A stretch of 5,095 bases of DNA. Origin: Alteromonadaceae bacterium (GTDB lineage: Bacteria; Pseudomonadota; Gammaproteobacteria; Pseudomonadales; Oleiphilaceae). A program made the translations under genes and the position numbers. Of the stretch, positions 1 through 5,095 are shown piece after piece (position 1 is the stretch's first letter; every line of letters begins with the position of its first letter). The notes below the pieces were generated by a model. It saw only the letters and a list, made by a program, of their open reading frames with translations. It was not told where the DNA came from and ran no database searches. The stretch is taken from NCBI GenBank assembly GCA_013393545.1, contig JABXHG010000036.1, positions 1 through 5,095 of the forward strand. Reading direction: 5' to 3'.

Positions 1-430
1 CCCAGGGGAACTGAATCCAGCAGTTCTGGCCCACCTCAGTGAGATACTGATCCACCAGCGGGCGCCCTTCGGGCTTGGCATAAATGGTGACAAAATGCGC
101 ATTGGGCAGCATTTCGCGCACGGCACGGGCAGTTTTGCCGGTATCAACCAGATCATCCACCAACAGCCAGCCTTCACCGTCGTGGTCCACGCCCTTGAGA
201 ACATCAAGGCCGCCCTGCTCTTTGTAATCGTAGCTTTTGATGCACACGGTATCGATGAGGCGCACATTAAGCTCTCGGGCAATCAGTGCCGCCGGAATCA
301 ACCCACCCCGGGTTATCGCGATAATGCCCTTGAAATCGCGCTCGATCAGCTGACGACTCAGCTGGCGCACGTCGCGGTGCAGCTGGTCCCAGGACACGGT
401 AAAATGCTGATGATAGCGTTCGCTGCTCAT
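1..430 (-). CDS. gpt: Xanthine/guanine phosphoribosyltransferase, 3' end cut by window edge
   Basis: Type I phosphoribosyltransferase of purine salvage: joins guanine or xanthine (hypoxanthine less well) to PRPP, giving GMP or XMP. The 143 residues visible align from memory along almost all of E. coli Gpt. Landmarks are TRGGL at 40-44, the run DTVCIKSYD at 60-68, the PRPP loop [13 protein letters not shown] at 89-101 with the acidic pair D92-D93 and D96, [10 protein letters not shown] at 118-127, and a Trp at 138 in the place of the base-stacking Trp of E. coli Gpt, followed by the PW pair at 142-143. Roughly the last 10-20 residues lie beyond position 1. The PRPP loop has Lys (GKT) where E. 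coli has Gly (GGT); I recall this variant in other proteobacterial Gpt proteins, so I do not read it as damage. The start lies 6 bp after the apt stop with only a weak upstream purine tract, which suggests translational coupling to apt. Confidence 0.93.
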   Translation of the reverse strand, partial: MSSERYHQHFTVSWDQLHRDVRQLSRQLIERDFKGIIAITRGGLIPAALIARELNVRLIDTVCIKSYDYKEQGGLDVLKGVDHDGEGWLLVDDLVDTGKTARAVREMLPNAHFVTIYAKPEGRPLVDQYLTEVGQNCWIQFPW

Positions 431-436
431 TGGGCG

Positions 437-982
437 TTACTCGTCTTCGGTGAAAGAACAAACCGCGAATACGCTATAGCCGGCATCGCGAATTTTTTGT
501 GACCCGCCCAGTTCAGGCAAATCAATAATCGTGGCAGTATCCACTACATGGCCACCGCAACGCTGAATCAGGTTGGCCGCGGCCAGCATGGTACCACCGG
601 TGGCAATCAGGTCATCCATCAGCAGAATACGATCATCCTGTTGGAAGGCATCGGAATGCAGCTCCACTTCGGAGTGCCCGTACTCCAGCGTGTAGGTCTC
701 GCTAACTGTCTTGAACGGCAGCTTGCCCTTCTTGCGCACCGGCACAAAGCTGCAGCCAAGCTCGTAGGCCAGCGGCGCGCCGATGATAAAACCACGGGCA
801 TCAATCGACGCGATGGCATCCAGGTTCATGTCCTGATAGCGATGCACAAAACTGTCAATCAACTTGCGAAATGCCGAGCTGTTTTGCAGAAGCGGCGTAA
901 TATCGCGGAAGTTGACGCCCTCCTCCGGCCAGTCGTGTACGGTACGAATCACCGACTTGATATAGTCGCCGTAGATACTCAT
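437..982 (-). CDS. apt: Adenine phosphoribosyltransferase
   Basis: Cytoplasmic salvage enzyme: adenine + PRPP gives AMP + pyrophosphate. The protein is 181 residues, the usual size for bacterial Apt. Visible landmarks are FRDITPL at 25-31, DARGF at 61-65 (purine-site region), the flexible-loop run RKKGKLP at 83-89, YTLEYG at 97-102, the PRPP-binding loop [13 protein letters not shown] at 119-131 with D123-D124, and IIDLPELGG at 152-160, typical of gammaproteobacterial Apt. An in-frame ATG four codons upstream (position 994) is possible, but it has no ribosome-binding site, whereas the chosen ATG has GAGAGA four bases before it and gives the family-like N-terminus. The gene lies 49 bp after the permease stop and 6 bp before gpt, so it is very probably in one transcript with both. 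Nothing looks broken. Confidence 0.96.
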   Translation of the reverse strand: MSIYGDYIKSVIRTVHDWPEEGVNFRDITPLLQNSSAFRKLIDSFVHRYQDMNLDAIASIDARGFIIGAPLAYELGCSFVPVRKKGKLPFKTVSETYTLEYGHSEVELHSDAFQQDDRILLMDDLIATGGTMLAAANLIQRCGGHVVDTATIIDLPELGGSQKIRDAGYSVFAVCSFTEDE

Positions 983-986
983 CACG

Positions 987-992
987 TCTCTC
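987..992 (-). promoter_or_regulatory. Ribosome-binding site deciding the apt start
   Basis: On the minus strand GAGAGA lies 4 bases before the ATG at 982-980. It overlaps the alternative ATG at 994-992, which itself has no purine-rich stretch upstream. This favours the 181-residue Apt over the 185-residue version. Confidence 0.5.
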
Positions 993-1031
993 ATGGGCTA
1001 GTGAATGATTAAGGGGTTGCGACGGCACTGC

Positions 1032-2327
1032 TTATAAAAAGACGAATTTGCCCACAAACAGCAGCGCCAAAATGATAACCGCCGGGTTAAGCTCGCGGAA
1101 ACGGCCGGACAGCAGCTTGATCGCCACGTAGCTGATAAAGCCCAGCGCAATACCTTCCGCCACCGAGTAGGTCAGTGGCATGCCAATAGCCGCCAGCAAT
1201 ACCGGCGCCGCTTCGGTGGGATCTTCCCAGTCGGCATGGGATAAACTGCCAGCCATCAACACAGCGACGTAGAGCAGCGCACCGGCCGTTGCATACACTG
1301 GAATCGAGCCGGCCAGCGGCGCAAAGAACAGACTGATCAGGAACATGATGGCAACCACCACGGCGGTCAGGCCCGTGCGGCCGCCCGACGCGATACCCGC
1401 GGTAGACTCGATGTAGCTGGTGGTGGTCGATGTGCCCAGCATGGCGCCGGCCATGGTTGCCGTACTGTCAGACACCATGGCACGCCCCAGCCGCGGCAGG
1501 TTGCCGTTTTCATCCAACAGCTTTCCGCGCTGGGCAACGCCAACCAGCGTGCCCGAGGTATCGAACAGATCAACAAACAGGAAAGAGAAAATGACGCTGA
1601 GCATGGCCACGTCAAGCGCGCCGACAAGATCCATCTGCATGAAGGTGGGAGCCATAGAGGGCGGCATCGACATCAGCCCGCCGTATTCGTTATGGCCCAG
1701 CAGCGTTGCCACGAGGGTCACGCCCAGAATCCCGATCAGCACGGCACCGGTCACGCGCAGGTAGGCCAGCGCGGTAATCACGAAAAAACCGGCCAGCGCA
1801 TAGATGGCAGACGGCTGACTCAGATCCCCGAGTGCGACGAACGTCGCCGGATTGGCCACCACGATGCCAGCGTTTTTCAGTGCAATCATTGCCAGGAACA
1901 GTCCGATACCGGCGGCAATCCCCAGCCGCAGCGACAGCGGAATCGAGTTGATAATCCACTCGCGCACGCGCAACACACCCAGGATAAAAAAACACAGTCC
2001 CGAGAAAAACACTGCCCCCAGCGCAGCTTCCCACGTATAGCCCATTCCCAGCACGACGGTATAGGTGAAGAAGGCGTTAAGCCCCATGCCCGGCGCCTGG
2101 GCAATCGGATAGTTGGCCAGAATGCCCATGATCAGACAGCCGATAGCACCCGCCAGACAGGTGGCGACAAAGACCGCGCCGTAATCCATCCCCGCTTCCG
2201 ACAAGATGCTCGGGTTCACAAAGATGATGTAGGCCATGGTGAGGAAGGTGGTAATCCCCGCAATGATCTCGGTTTTTATATTGGTATTGTGCTCGGTGAG
2301 CTTGAAGTAGCTATCGAGAAATTTCAT
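1032..2327 (-). CDS. NCS2-family (AzgA-like) adenine/guanine/hypoxanthine permease
   Basis: Inner-membrane purine base importer, probably proton-coupled as in characterised AzgA-type relatives. It has 431 residues and is strongly hydrophobic throughout, in keeping with the 14-helix NCS2 fold. Visible motifs are TEIIAGITTFLTMAY at 19-33, the substrate-region motif APGMGLNAFF at 78-87, LFDTSGTLVGV at 254-264, GTSTTTSYIES at 298-308, GGRTGLTAVV at 315-324 and a C-terminal EGIALGFISY at 391-400. These match both E. coli AdeP/PurP and B. subtilis PbuG, so the family is clear but the preferred base is not; adenine, guanine and hypoxanthine all remain open. The open frame extends to an ATG at 2396, but the extra 23 residues are polar, Cys-containing and unlike the family, while the ATG at 2327 has AAGGA ten bases upstream and gives the expected 'MKFLDSYFKL' start. 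It is the first gene of the run permease-apt-gpt. Confidence 0.94.
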   Translation of the reverse strand: MKFLDSYFKLTEHNTNIKTEIIAGITTFLTMAYIIFVNPSILSEAGMDYGAVFVATCLAGAIGCLIMGILANYPIAQAPGMGLNAFFTYTVVLGMGYTWEAALGAVFFSGLCFFILGVLRVREWIINSIPLSLRLGIAAGIGLFLAMIALKNAGIVVANPATFVALGDLSQPSAIYALAGFFVITALAYLRVTGAVLIGILGVTLVATLLGHNEYGGLMSMPPSMAPTFMQMDLVGALDVAMLSVIFSFLFVDLFDTSGTLVGVAQRGKLLDENGNLPRLGRAMVSDSTATMAGAMLGTSTTTSYIESTAGIASGGRTGLTAVVVAIMFLISLFFAPLAGSIPVYATAGALLYVAVLMAGSLSHADWEDPTEAAPVLLAAIGMPLTYSVAEGIALGFISYVAIKLLSGRFRELNPAVIILALLFVGKFVFL

Positions 2328-2337
2328 GGTCTTTTTA

Positions 2338-2342
2338 TCCTT
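2338..2342 (-). promoter_or_regulatory. Ribosome-binding site deciding the permease start
   Basis: AAGGA on the minus strand, 10 bases before the ATG at 2327-2325. The spacing is slightly long but acceptable. It supports the 431-residue permease and argues against the in-frame ATG at 2396. Confidence 0.5.
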
Positions 2343-2351
2343 CGCGCCAAC

Positions 2352-2365
2352 GCTCTCGCGATAGC
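2352..2365. promoter_or_regulatory. 14-bp imperfect palindrome in the permease leader, candidate operator
   Basis: GCTCTCGCGATAGC pairs with its own reverse complement at six of seven positions around a central TCGCGA. It lies about 25 bp upstream of the permease ATG and just before its ribosome-binding site. A repressor bound here, or the small hairpin it could form in RNA, could control the purine unit. It does not match the E. coli PurR box as I know it. The regulatory role is inferred from symmetry and position only. Confidence 0.25.
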
Positions 2366-2402
2366 AGGGGCAAGAAAAGGCGCATATCTTACCCAAAGGC
2401 GT

Positions 2403-2424
2403 GCCGTGATGCGAGCCTCACGGC
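2403..2424 (-). terminator. Stem-loop after riboflavin synthase, weak terminator or RNA-end signal
   Basis: A perfect 7-bp stem (GCCGTGA pairing with TCACGGC) encloses an 8-base loop, starting about 15 bases after the riboflavin synthase stop codon on the minus strand. Only three T follow, eight bases or so downstream, so it is not a standard intrinsic terminator. It may instead protect the 3' end of the ribE message or mark a partial boundary before the permease unit. Confidence 0.3.
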
Positions 2425-2439
2425 CACCCTGCCGCCATG

Positions 2440-3072
2440 TTAAACGCCTGCCCGGTGGCTTTGCAGAAAGCGCTCTGCGGTTTCTACAATCGCCTGGGTC
2501 TGAGGGTCTATTTCAATGTTTATCACGTCTCCCGGCACGCGTTCGCCAAGCGTGGTGCGGGCCAGGGTTTCAGGTATCAGGTTAACGCAAAACGACGCCG
2601 GCGCATCCTCGGGGCGGCGCACTTCACCAACGGTCAGGCTGATGCCGTCAACGCCCACGTAGCCTTTATCAAACACAAACCGCGCGCACTCGTCGGGCAA
2701 GGCAAACCACAGCCGGCGGTTGTTGGGCGCCTCTTCGATGGAAAGCACCTCGGCCACATTCATCACATGCCCGGACATGGCGTGCCCGCCAATTTCATCC
2801 CCGAAACGCGCCGCCCGCTCAAGGTTTACGCGATCGCCTACGGTAATTTTTCCCAGATTCGTCACCCTTAACGTTTCGCGCATCAAATCAAAATGCACGT
2901 TATCGCCGTCAACCGCCGTCACCGTCAGGCAAACGCCGTTGTGCGCCACTGACGCACCCATCTCAAGCCCCTCGCGTAACACCTCGGGCATGGCCACCAC
3001 ATGAGTACGAAATGCCTCACGCTCGCGCACCTCCACCACTTTGGCTGTTCCCTGCACGATACCGGTAAACAT
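2440..3072 (-). CDS. ribE: Riboflavin synthase, alpha subunit
   Basis: Catalyses the last step of riboflavin synthesis: two 6,7-dimethyl-8-ribityllumazine molecules dismutate to riboflavin and a pyrimidinedione. The protein has 210 residues and two tandem lumazine-binding barrels. Domain 1 (about 1-97) begins MFTGIVQGTA and holds NGVCLTV at 45-51, including Cys48, and FDLMRETL at 61-68. Domain 2 (about 98-195) holds SGHVMNVAEV at 100-109, VDGISLTV at 141-148, IPETLARTTLG at 166-176 and INIEIDPQTQ at 184-193. The close match to E. coli RibC (also called RibE) makes the call secure. The N-terminal FTGIV is functionally required in this family, and the ATG at 3072 places it exactly at the start with a strong upstream ribosome site; the in-frame ATG at 3096 would add eight residues. 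No ribD, ribA/B or ribH is adjacent and no FMN riboswitch is visible upstream, so this looks like a stand-alone copy. Confidence 0.96.
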   Translation of the reverse strand: MFTGIVQGTAKVVEVREREAFRTHVVAMPEVLREGLEMGASVAHNGVCLTVTAVDGDNVHFDLMRETLRVTNLGKITVGDRVNLERAARFGDEIGGHAMSGHVMNVAEVLSIEEAPNNRRLWFALPDECARFVFDKGYVGVDGISLTVGEVRRPEDAPASFCVNLIPETLARTTLGERVPGDVINIEIDPQTQAIVETAERFLQSHRAGV

Positions 3073-3080
3073 GGTTGCGT

Positions 3081-3086
3081 CTCCTT
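3081..3086 (-). promoter_or_regulatory. Strong ribosome-binding site deciding the riboflavin synthase start
   Basis: AAGGAG on the minus strand with 8 bases to the ATG at 3072-3070, near ideal. It lies inside the longer open frame that begins at 3096, which rules that upstream ATG out as the likely start. Confidence 0.75.
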
Positions 3087-3434
3087 GATGTGTCAAAATT
3101 CCGGGCCAGGCTCAGGCAACCTGACACCGATCCGGGCGCTATTGTGCCATTAGTACAGAGGAGTGGGGCGATAACCATGTTCCAGCGTCACGATTTTATG
3201 TCTGTGGCACGCACAGTCCTTGATAACGTGGAGCCAAGGAGTATCTCAATGACTTGAAGCCGTCAGTAGTTATCGAAAGGCAAGGGTCTGCCGGCATAGA
3301 CAAGAAGAGCTGGATACGATTGCTTTTTAGCTGAACATGCTCAACTGCAACAACACTTTAGTTTAAGTTCTCCCCCTTTCATATAATGAGCTTGCTAACG
3401 GATTGGCCGCCGAAGAAACCACTTCCGTCCGTAT

Positions 3435-3477
3435 AATTAATCATTTAACGCTCCATGAAAAATTAACAATTAATCAT
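3435..3477 (+). repeat. Pair of 10-bp direct repeats upstream of the DUF1254-type gene
   Basis: AATTAATCAT occurs at 3435-3444 and again at 3468-3477, 33 bp start to start, about three helical turns. The second copy overlaps the end of the -35 box and the spacer of the promoter at 3463-3490. The sequence is AT-rich, so chance duplication is possible, but the helical phasing and overlap with the promoter fit tandem binding sites for a regulator. Confidence 0.3.
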
Positions 3478-3490
3478 CATGAGATATATT
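3463..3490 (+). promoter_or_regulatory. Probable sigma70 promoter of the DUF1254-type gene
   Basis: TTAACA (3463-3468), a 16-bp spacer, then TATATT (3485-3490): each box differs from consensus at one base. The stretch from the -35 box into the spacer closely resembles the E. coli trp promoter. Transcription would begin near 3497, leaving a leader of about 40 nt before the ATG at 3537. It is the best-scoring plus-strand promoter I see in the AT-rich part of the gap. Confidence 0.5.
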
Positions 3491-3536
3491 CAGAAAGCCC
3501 ACCATTAAAAAACCACTCACCTTGAGTTACTAACTT

Positions 3537-4607
3537 ATGAAAAAGCGGCATATCATTCTTTCCGCACCGATTGCCATCATGCTGGCTACTCATGCGCTTG
3601 CGGAAGTGGCTCCTGGCTTTGATGTTGCAACTCCAGCCGACTTCGGTGTAGCCGACTACGTTTATAAAATTTCGGAGAGCGATTTTAACTTCAAACGTAG
3701 CCTGGCCAAAGCTCCTCTCAACGAATGGGCCTACCAAAGCGATCTCAGTCGAGTAGACACCCAGCAGGTAATCCGGGAAAATCAGGATGGAATATATGCC
3801 AGTGCTGTCGTCGATATTAGCAATGGGGCCACTTTCACTGTTCCCGAGGGGGACCACTATCAAATTATTCAGGTGATTGATCAGCAGAATTACGTGGCCG
3901 GCGTCGCCTACGCGGGTGAGTCCCTCACAATTACTACTGATGATGTTACCTATGGCACCCACGTCTATCTGAATATGCGTGTGCCTATATTGCCCGAAGA
4001 TAAAGGTGGGATAAAAGAGACACTGCGCCTGCAGAAGCTGGCCACTATTGAGGCAAACTCCGCCCAACCCTATGTATCACCGGACCTTGTTCTAAACCTT
4101 GAGAAAACCGAAGAAATCCGTTCCGCTTTGGTTAAAGATGTCAAAGATGGCGCACTAACCAGCACCACTCATGTCAATGGCACTCCTTTCACTTCACGCC
4201 CACAGGATCACTTGTATGGCACCGCCTACGGATGGGGCGGTTTGGGTATGCCGGATGCAGCTTACTGGCCGCTTATAAATAAAACCGAAATCGTTGATGG
4301 CGAGATTCAGCCTTCGAGCATGACTTTTACTCCTCCGGCAGTTCAGTATGATAAGGGCGGCTTTTGGTCGGTCACTATTTATGACGAGTCGGGCTGGATG
4401 GGCAAAGATATTTCCGCAATCTCCAACACCCAAGCAGAACCTAATGAAGATGGAACCTACACCATCAACTTCAATTCTCCAGGCGAAAAAAACAACCTGG
4501 AAACCACAACCCCCTTCGCGGCCTTATTACGCTTTTACCTCCCTGAATCCAAGGAATCTGCGGTTAATTACCTGCATGAAAAATCTTCATCACTCATTAT
4601 TGACTGA
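3537..4607 (+). CDS. Exported DUF1254/DUF1214-type protein of unknown function
   Basis: 356 residues. Residues 1-22 are a classical signal peptide: MKKRH, a hydrophobic core (IILSAPIAIMLAT), then AHALA with likely cleavage after Ala22, so the protein should be periplasmic or secreted. The middle part, about 65-150, has the DUF1254 pattern: VIRENQDGIYASAVVDI at 78-94, then PEGDHYQIIQVID at 103-115. The C-terminal part, about 225-336, has the DUF1214 pattern: YGTAYGW at 227-233, PPAVQYDKGGFWSVTIYDESG at 266-286 in outline, EDGTYTINF at 304-312 and FAALLRFYLPE at 327-337. I know no established enzymatic role for this pair of domains. The start is fixed by the signal peptide; the ribosome site is weak. 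The gene is isolated, transcribed away from riboflavin synthase, and visibly less GC-rich than the genes to its left, which hints at separate acquisition. The family assignment rests on recalled motif patterns. Confidence 0.82.
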   Translation: MKKRHIILSAPIAIMLATHALAEVAPGFDVATPADFGVADYVYKISESDFNFKRSLAKAPLNEWAYQSDLSRVDTQQVIRENQDGIYASAVVDISNGATFTVPEGDHYQIIQVIDQQNYVAGVAYAGESLTITTDDVTYGTHVYLNMRVPILPEDKGGIKETLRLQKLATIEANSAQPYVSPDLVLNLEKTEEIRSALVKDVKDGALTSTTHVNGTPFTSRPQDHLYGTAYGWGGLGMPDAAYWPLINKTEIVDGEIQPSSMTFTPPAVQYDKGGFWSVTIYDESGWMGKDISAISNTQAEPNEDGTYTINFNSPGEKNNLETTTPFAALLRFYLPESKESAVNYLHEKSSSLIID

Positions 4608-4661
4608 GGATTTTTCTATCAGAACATCATCCATGACGAAGATATAATAAATAATCCAAGT

Positions 4662-4708
4662 AAAAACCGGAGTGCAACACCGGGCTATTTTGCCATGGTG
4701 TTGCGCTC
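4662..4708 (-). terminator. 12-bp inverted repeat followed by T5, possible minus-strand terminator
   Basis: Bases 4670-4681 pair with 4697-4708 over 12 positions with one G-T wobble, around a 15-base loop that can itself form a GGC/GCC pair. Read on the minus strand the stem is followed by CGG and then TTTTT (4666-4662), which is terminator-like. Read on the plus strand the stem is followed only by AGTTTC, so termination of the DUF1254-type gene, 62 bp upstream, is less well served. No minus-strand gene to its right is evident within the window. Confidence 0.4.
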
Positions 4709-4908
4709 AGTTTCTGCGGTCAAGCGCTTTTCCAATACCAGACGCAATGGCACCGCATCCAACGGGCAACGGTACTGCCTGATCTACTGGACGCGTCAAT
4801 TTCACGGCAGGCAACGCAACCCATCTGACCAATTTTCTGTCAAAAACCCCAAAGGCAGCGTCAAAAACCATTTTTACGACAATCGCTATAAAATCCTACT
4901 ACCAGGGT

Positions 4909-4938
4909 TTGACAGCGCCTGCGTGCGCTCCCTAAAAT
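4909..4938 (+). promoter_or_regulatory. Near-consensus sigma70 promoter in the right intergenic region
   Basis: A perfect -35 box TTGACA (4909-4914), an 18-bp spacer, and TAAAAT (4933-4938), one mismatch from the -10 consensus. The DNA upstream (about 4862-4900) is AT-rich, which could act as an UP-like element. Transcription would start near 4945 and run rightward into two stem-loops; no coding start with a ribosome site follows within the window. Confidence 0.5.
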
Positions 4939-4963
4939 GGACACCGTTACACATCATTATCCA

Positions 4964-5015
4964 GACGCCGATTTGTTCCCGGATTGCGGGCGTCCATCGG
5001 GCTTTTTGCCCGGTG
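4964..5015 (+). repeat. Two abutting stem-loops downstream of the promoter
   Basis: The first stem pairs GACGCC (4964-4969) with GGCGTC (4989-4994); an alternative fold pairs CCCG (4978-4981) with CGGG (4987-4990) inside a shorter outer stem. The second pairs 4995-5002 with 5008-5015 over 8 bp including one wobble, closed by a TTTTT loop. The two stems are directly adjacent with no linker, so they could stack end to end in RNA. Pairing is seen in the sequence; expression is not. Confidence 0.45.
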
Positions 5016-5054
5016 AAGTGCAGCTAAAAGGGCGTGTCTAGCGTTGTTGACTCC

Positions 5055-5075
5055 CCACTAGCGTGGCCTTTTTTT
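5055..5075 (+). terminator. Short hairpin with T7 run, possible intrinsic terminator
   Basis: CCAC (5055-5058) pairs with GTGG (5063-5066) around a TAGC loop; CC and then seven T (5069-5075) follow. The stem is short, but the T-run is the strongest on the plus strand of this window. Its placement about 130 nt after the predicted start at 4945 fits the end of a small RNA or an attenuator. Confidence 0.35.
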
Positions 5076-5095
5076 GTCTCCCGTCTTACGCTTCC

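Larger units (their letters stand above)
3073..3536. other. Divergent intergenic region between riboflavin synthase and the DUF1254-type gene
   Basis: 464 bp without a convincing gene. The left part (to about 3260) has the composition of the riboflavin gene and must carry its minus-strand promoter, but I cannot pick out convincing -35/-10 boxes. The right part becomes AT-rich. It holds two exact TATAAT hexamers on the plus strand (3382-3387 and 3432-3437), neither with a good -35; a near-perfect palindrome TGAACATGCTCA at 3332-3343; a 10-bp direct repeat (3435-3444 and 3468-3477); and the better promoter at 3463-3490. A 60-codon open frame at 3075-3257 (+) starts inside the riboflavin ribosome-site region and resembles nothing I know. 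Confidence 0.6.
4608..5095. other. Region with no supported gene; promoter, hairpins and T-runs
   Basis: 488 bp after the DUF1254-type gene. The frame of that gene stays open past its TGA up to a TAA at 5025-5027, but the implied protein is Arg/Cys-rich and unfamiliar. A 54-codon minus-strand frame (4871-4707) has no ribosome site. What stands out is structure instead: a 12-bp inverted repeat (4670-4708), a near-consensus promoter (4909-4938), two abutting stem-loops (4964-5015) and a T7 run (5069-5075). These suit an untranslated RNA or the leader of a gene beyond the right edge. Confidence 0.55.

Noticed and set aside
548..1012. 154-codon plus-strand frame over apt, with a similar 135-codon frame (95-502) over gpt
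   Set aside because: Both are antisense to genes with unmistakable phosphoribosyltransferase motifs and show no family resemblance themselves.
2328..2396. 23-codon N-terminal extension of the permease
   Set aside because: The extra residues are polar, Cys-containing and unlike the family; the ribosome site AAGGA serves the inner ATG at 2327.
1692..2585. 297-codon open frame on the plus strand
   Set aside because: It is antisense to the permease, runs into the riboflavin synthase gene, and its translation is very rich in His, Gln, Arg and Gly with no recognisable domain: a shadow of GC-rich coding sequence.
3075..3257. 60-codon plus-strand frame upstream of riboflavin synthase, including a 26-residue version from the ATG at 3178
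   Set aside because: It overlaps the riboflavin ribosome site in antisense, has no known similarity, and a GAGGAG about 13 bases before 3178 is too distant to be convincing.
3073..3260. Possible FMN riboswitch ahead of riboflavin synthase
   Set aside because: The conserved GGGTGAAATTCCC-type core and other FMN element blocks are absent on the minus strand.
3477..4067. 196-codon minus-strand frame opposite the DUF1254-type gene
   Set aside because: The plus-strand product has a signal peptide and domain motifs, while the antisense product has none and no ribosome site.
4605..4607. Stop-codon readthrough or selenocysteine at the TGA of the DUF1254-type gene
   Set aside because: The C-terminal domain is complete before the TGA and I see no selenocysteine insertion hairpin directly after it.
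4707..4871. 54-codon minus-strand frame ending at the inverted repeat
   Set aside because: It has no ribosome-binding site, no recognisable domain, and only its position next to a terminator-like repeat speaks for it; kept as a comment, not a gene.

Overview
The window looks like chromosomal DNA from a gammaproteobacterium. The three complete minus-strand proteins (Apt, an AzgA-type purine permease, RibE/RibC) read as clear relatives of the E. coli and Pseudomonas proteins, with proteobacterial Shine-Dalgarno sites. The riboflavin synthase has the 'FTGIVQGTA' N-terminus of the E. coli enzyme. Genus cannot be fixed from this sequence; a marine or environmental gammaproteobacterium is my best inference.

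Layout: positions 1-3072 hold four genes, all on the minus strand, read right to left. They are riboflavin synthase (3072-2440), a purine permease of the NCS2/AzgA type (2327-1032), adenine phosphoribosyltransferase (982-437), and xanthine/guanine phosphoribosyltransferase, which starts at 430 and is cut by the left edge. The last three form a compact purine uptake-and-salvage unit. The permease imports a base, Apt converts adenine to AMP, and Gpt converts guanine/xanthine (and, less well, hypoxanthine) to nucleotides, both using PRPP. The 112-bp gap between ribE and the permease holds a 7-bp stem-loop and a 14-bp imperfect palindrome, so the permease probably has its own control.

Positions 3073-3536 are intergenic, become AT-rich to the right, and carry the promoter of a single plus-strand gene at 3537-4607. 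That gene encodes a secreted DUF1254/DUF1214-type protein. It is visibly less GC-rich than the purine and riboflavin genes and has no functional partner in view.

Positions 4608-5095 contain no gene I can defend. They do contain a long inverted repeat with a T-run on the minus strand, a very good sigma70-like promoter (4909-4938), two abutting stem-loops (4964-5015) and a terminator-like T-run (5069-5075). Together these could make a short untranslated RNA of about 130 nt or an attenuated leader. This is the least explained part of the window. I see no CRISPR array, tRNA, rRNA or insertion sequence.
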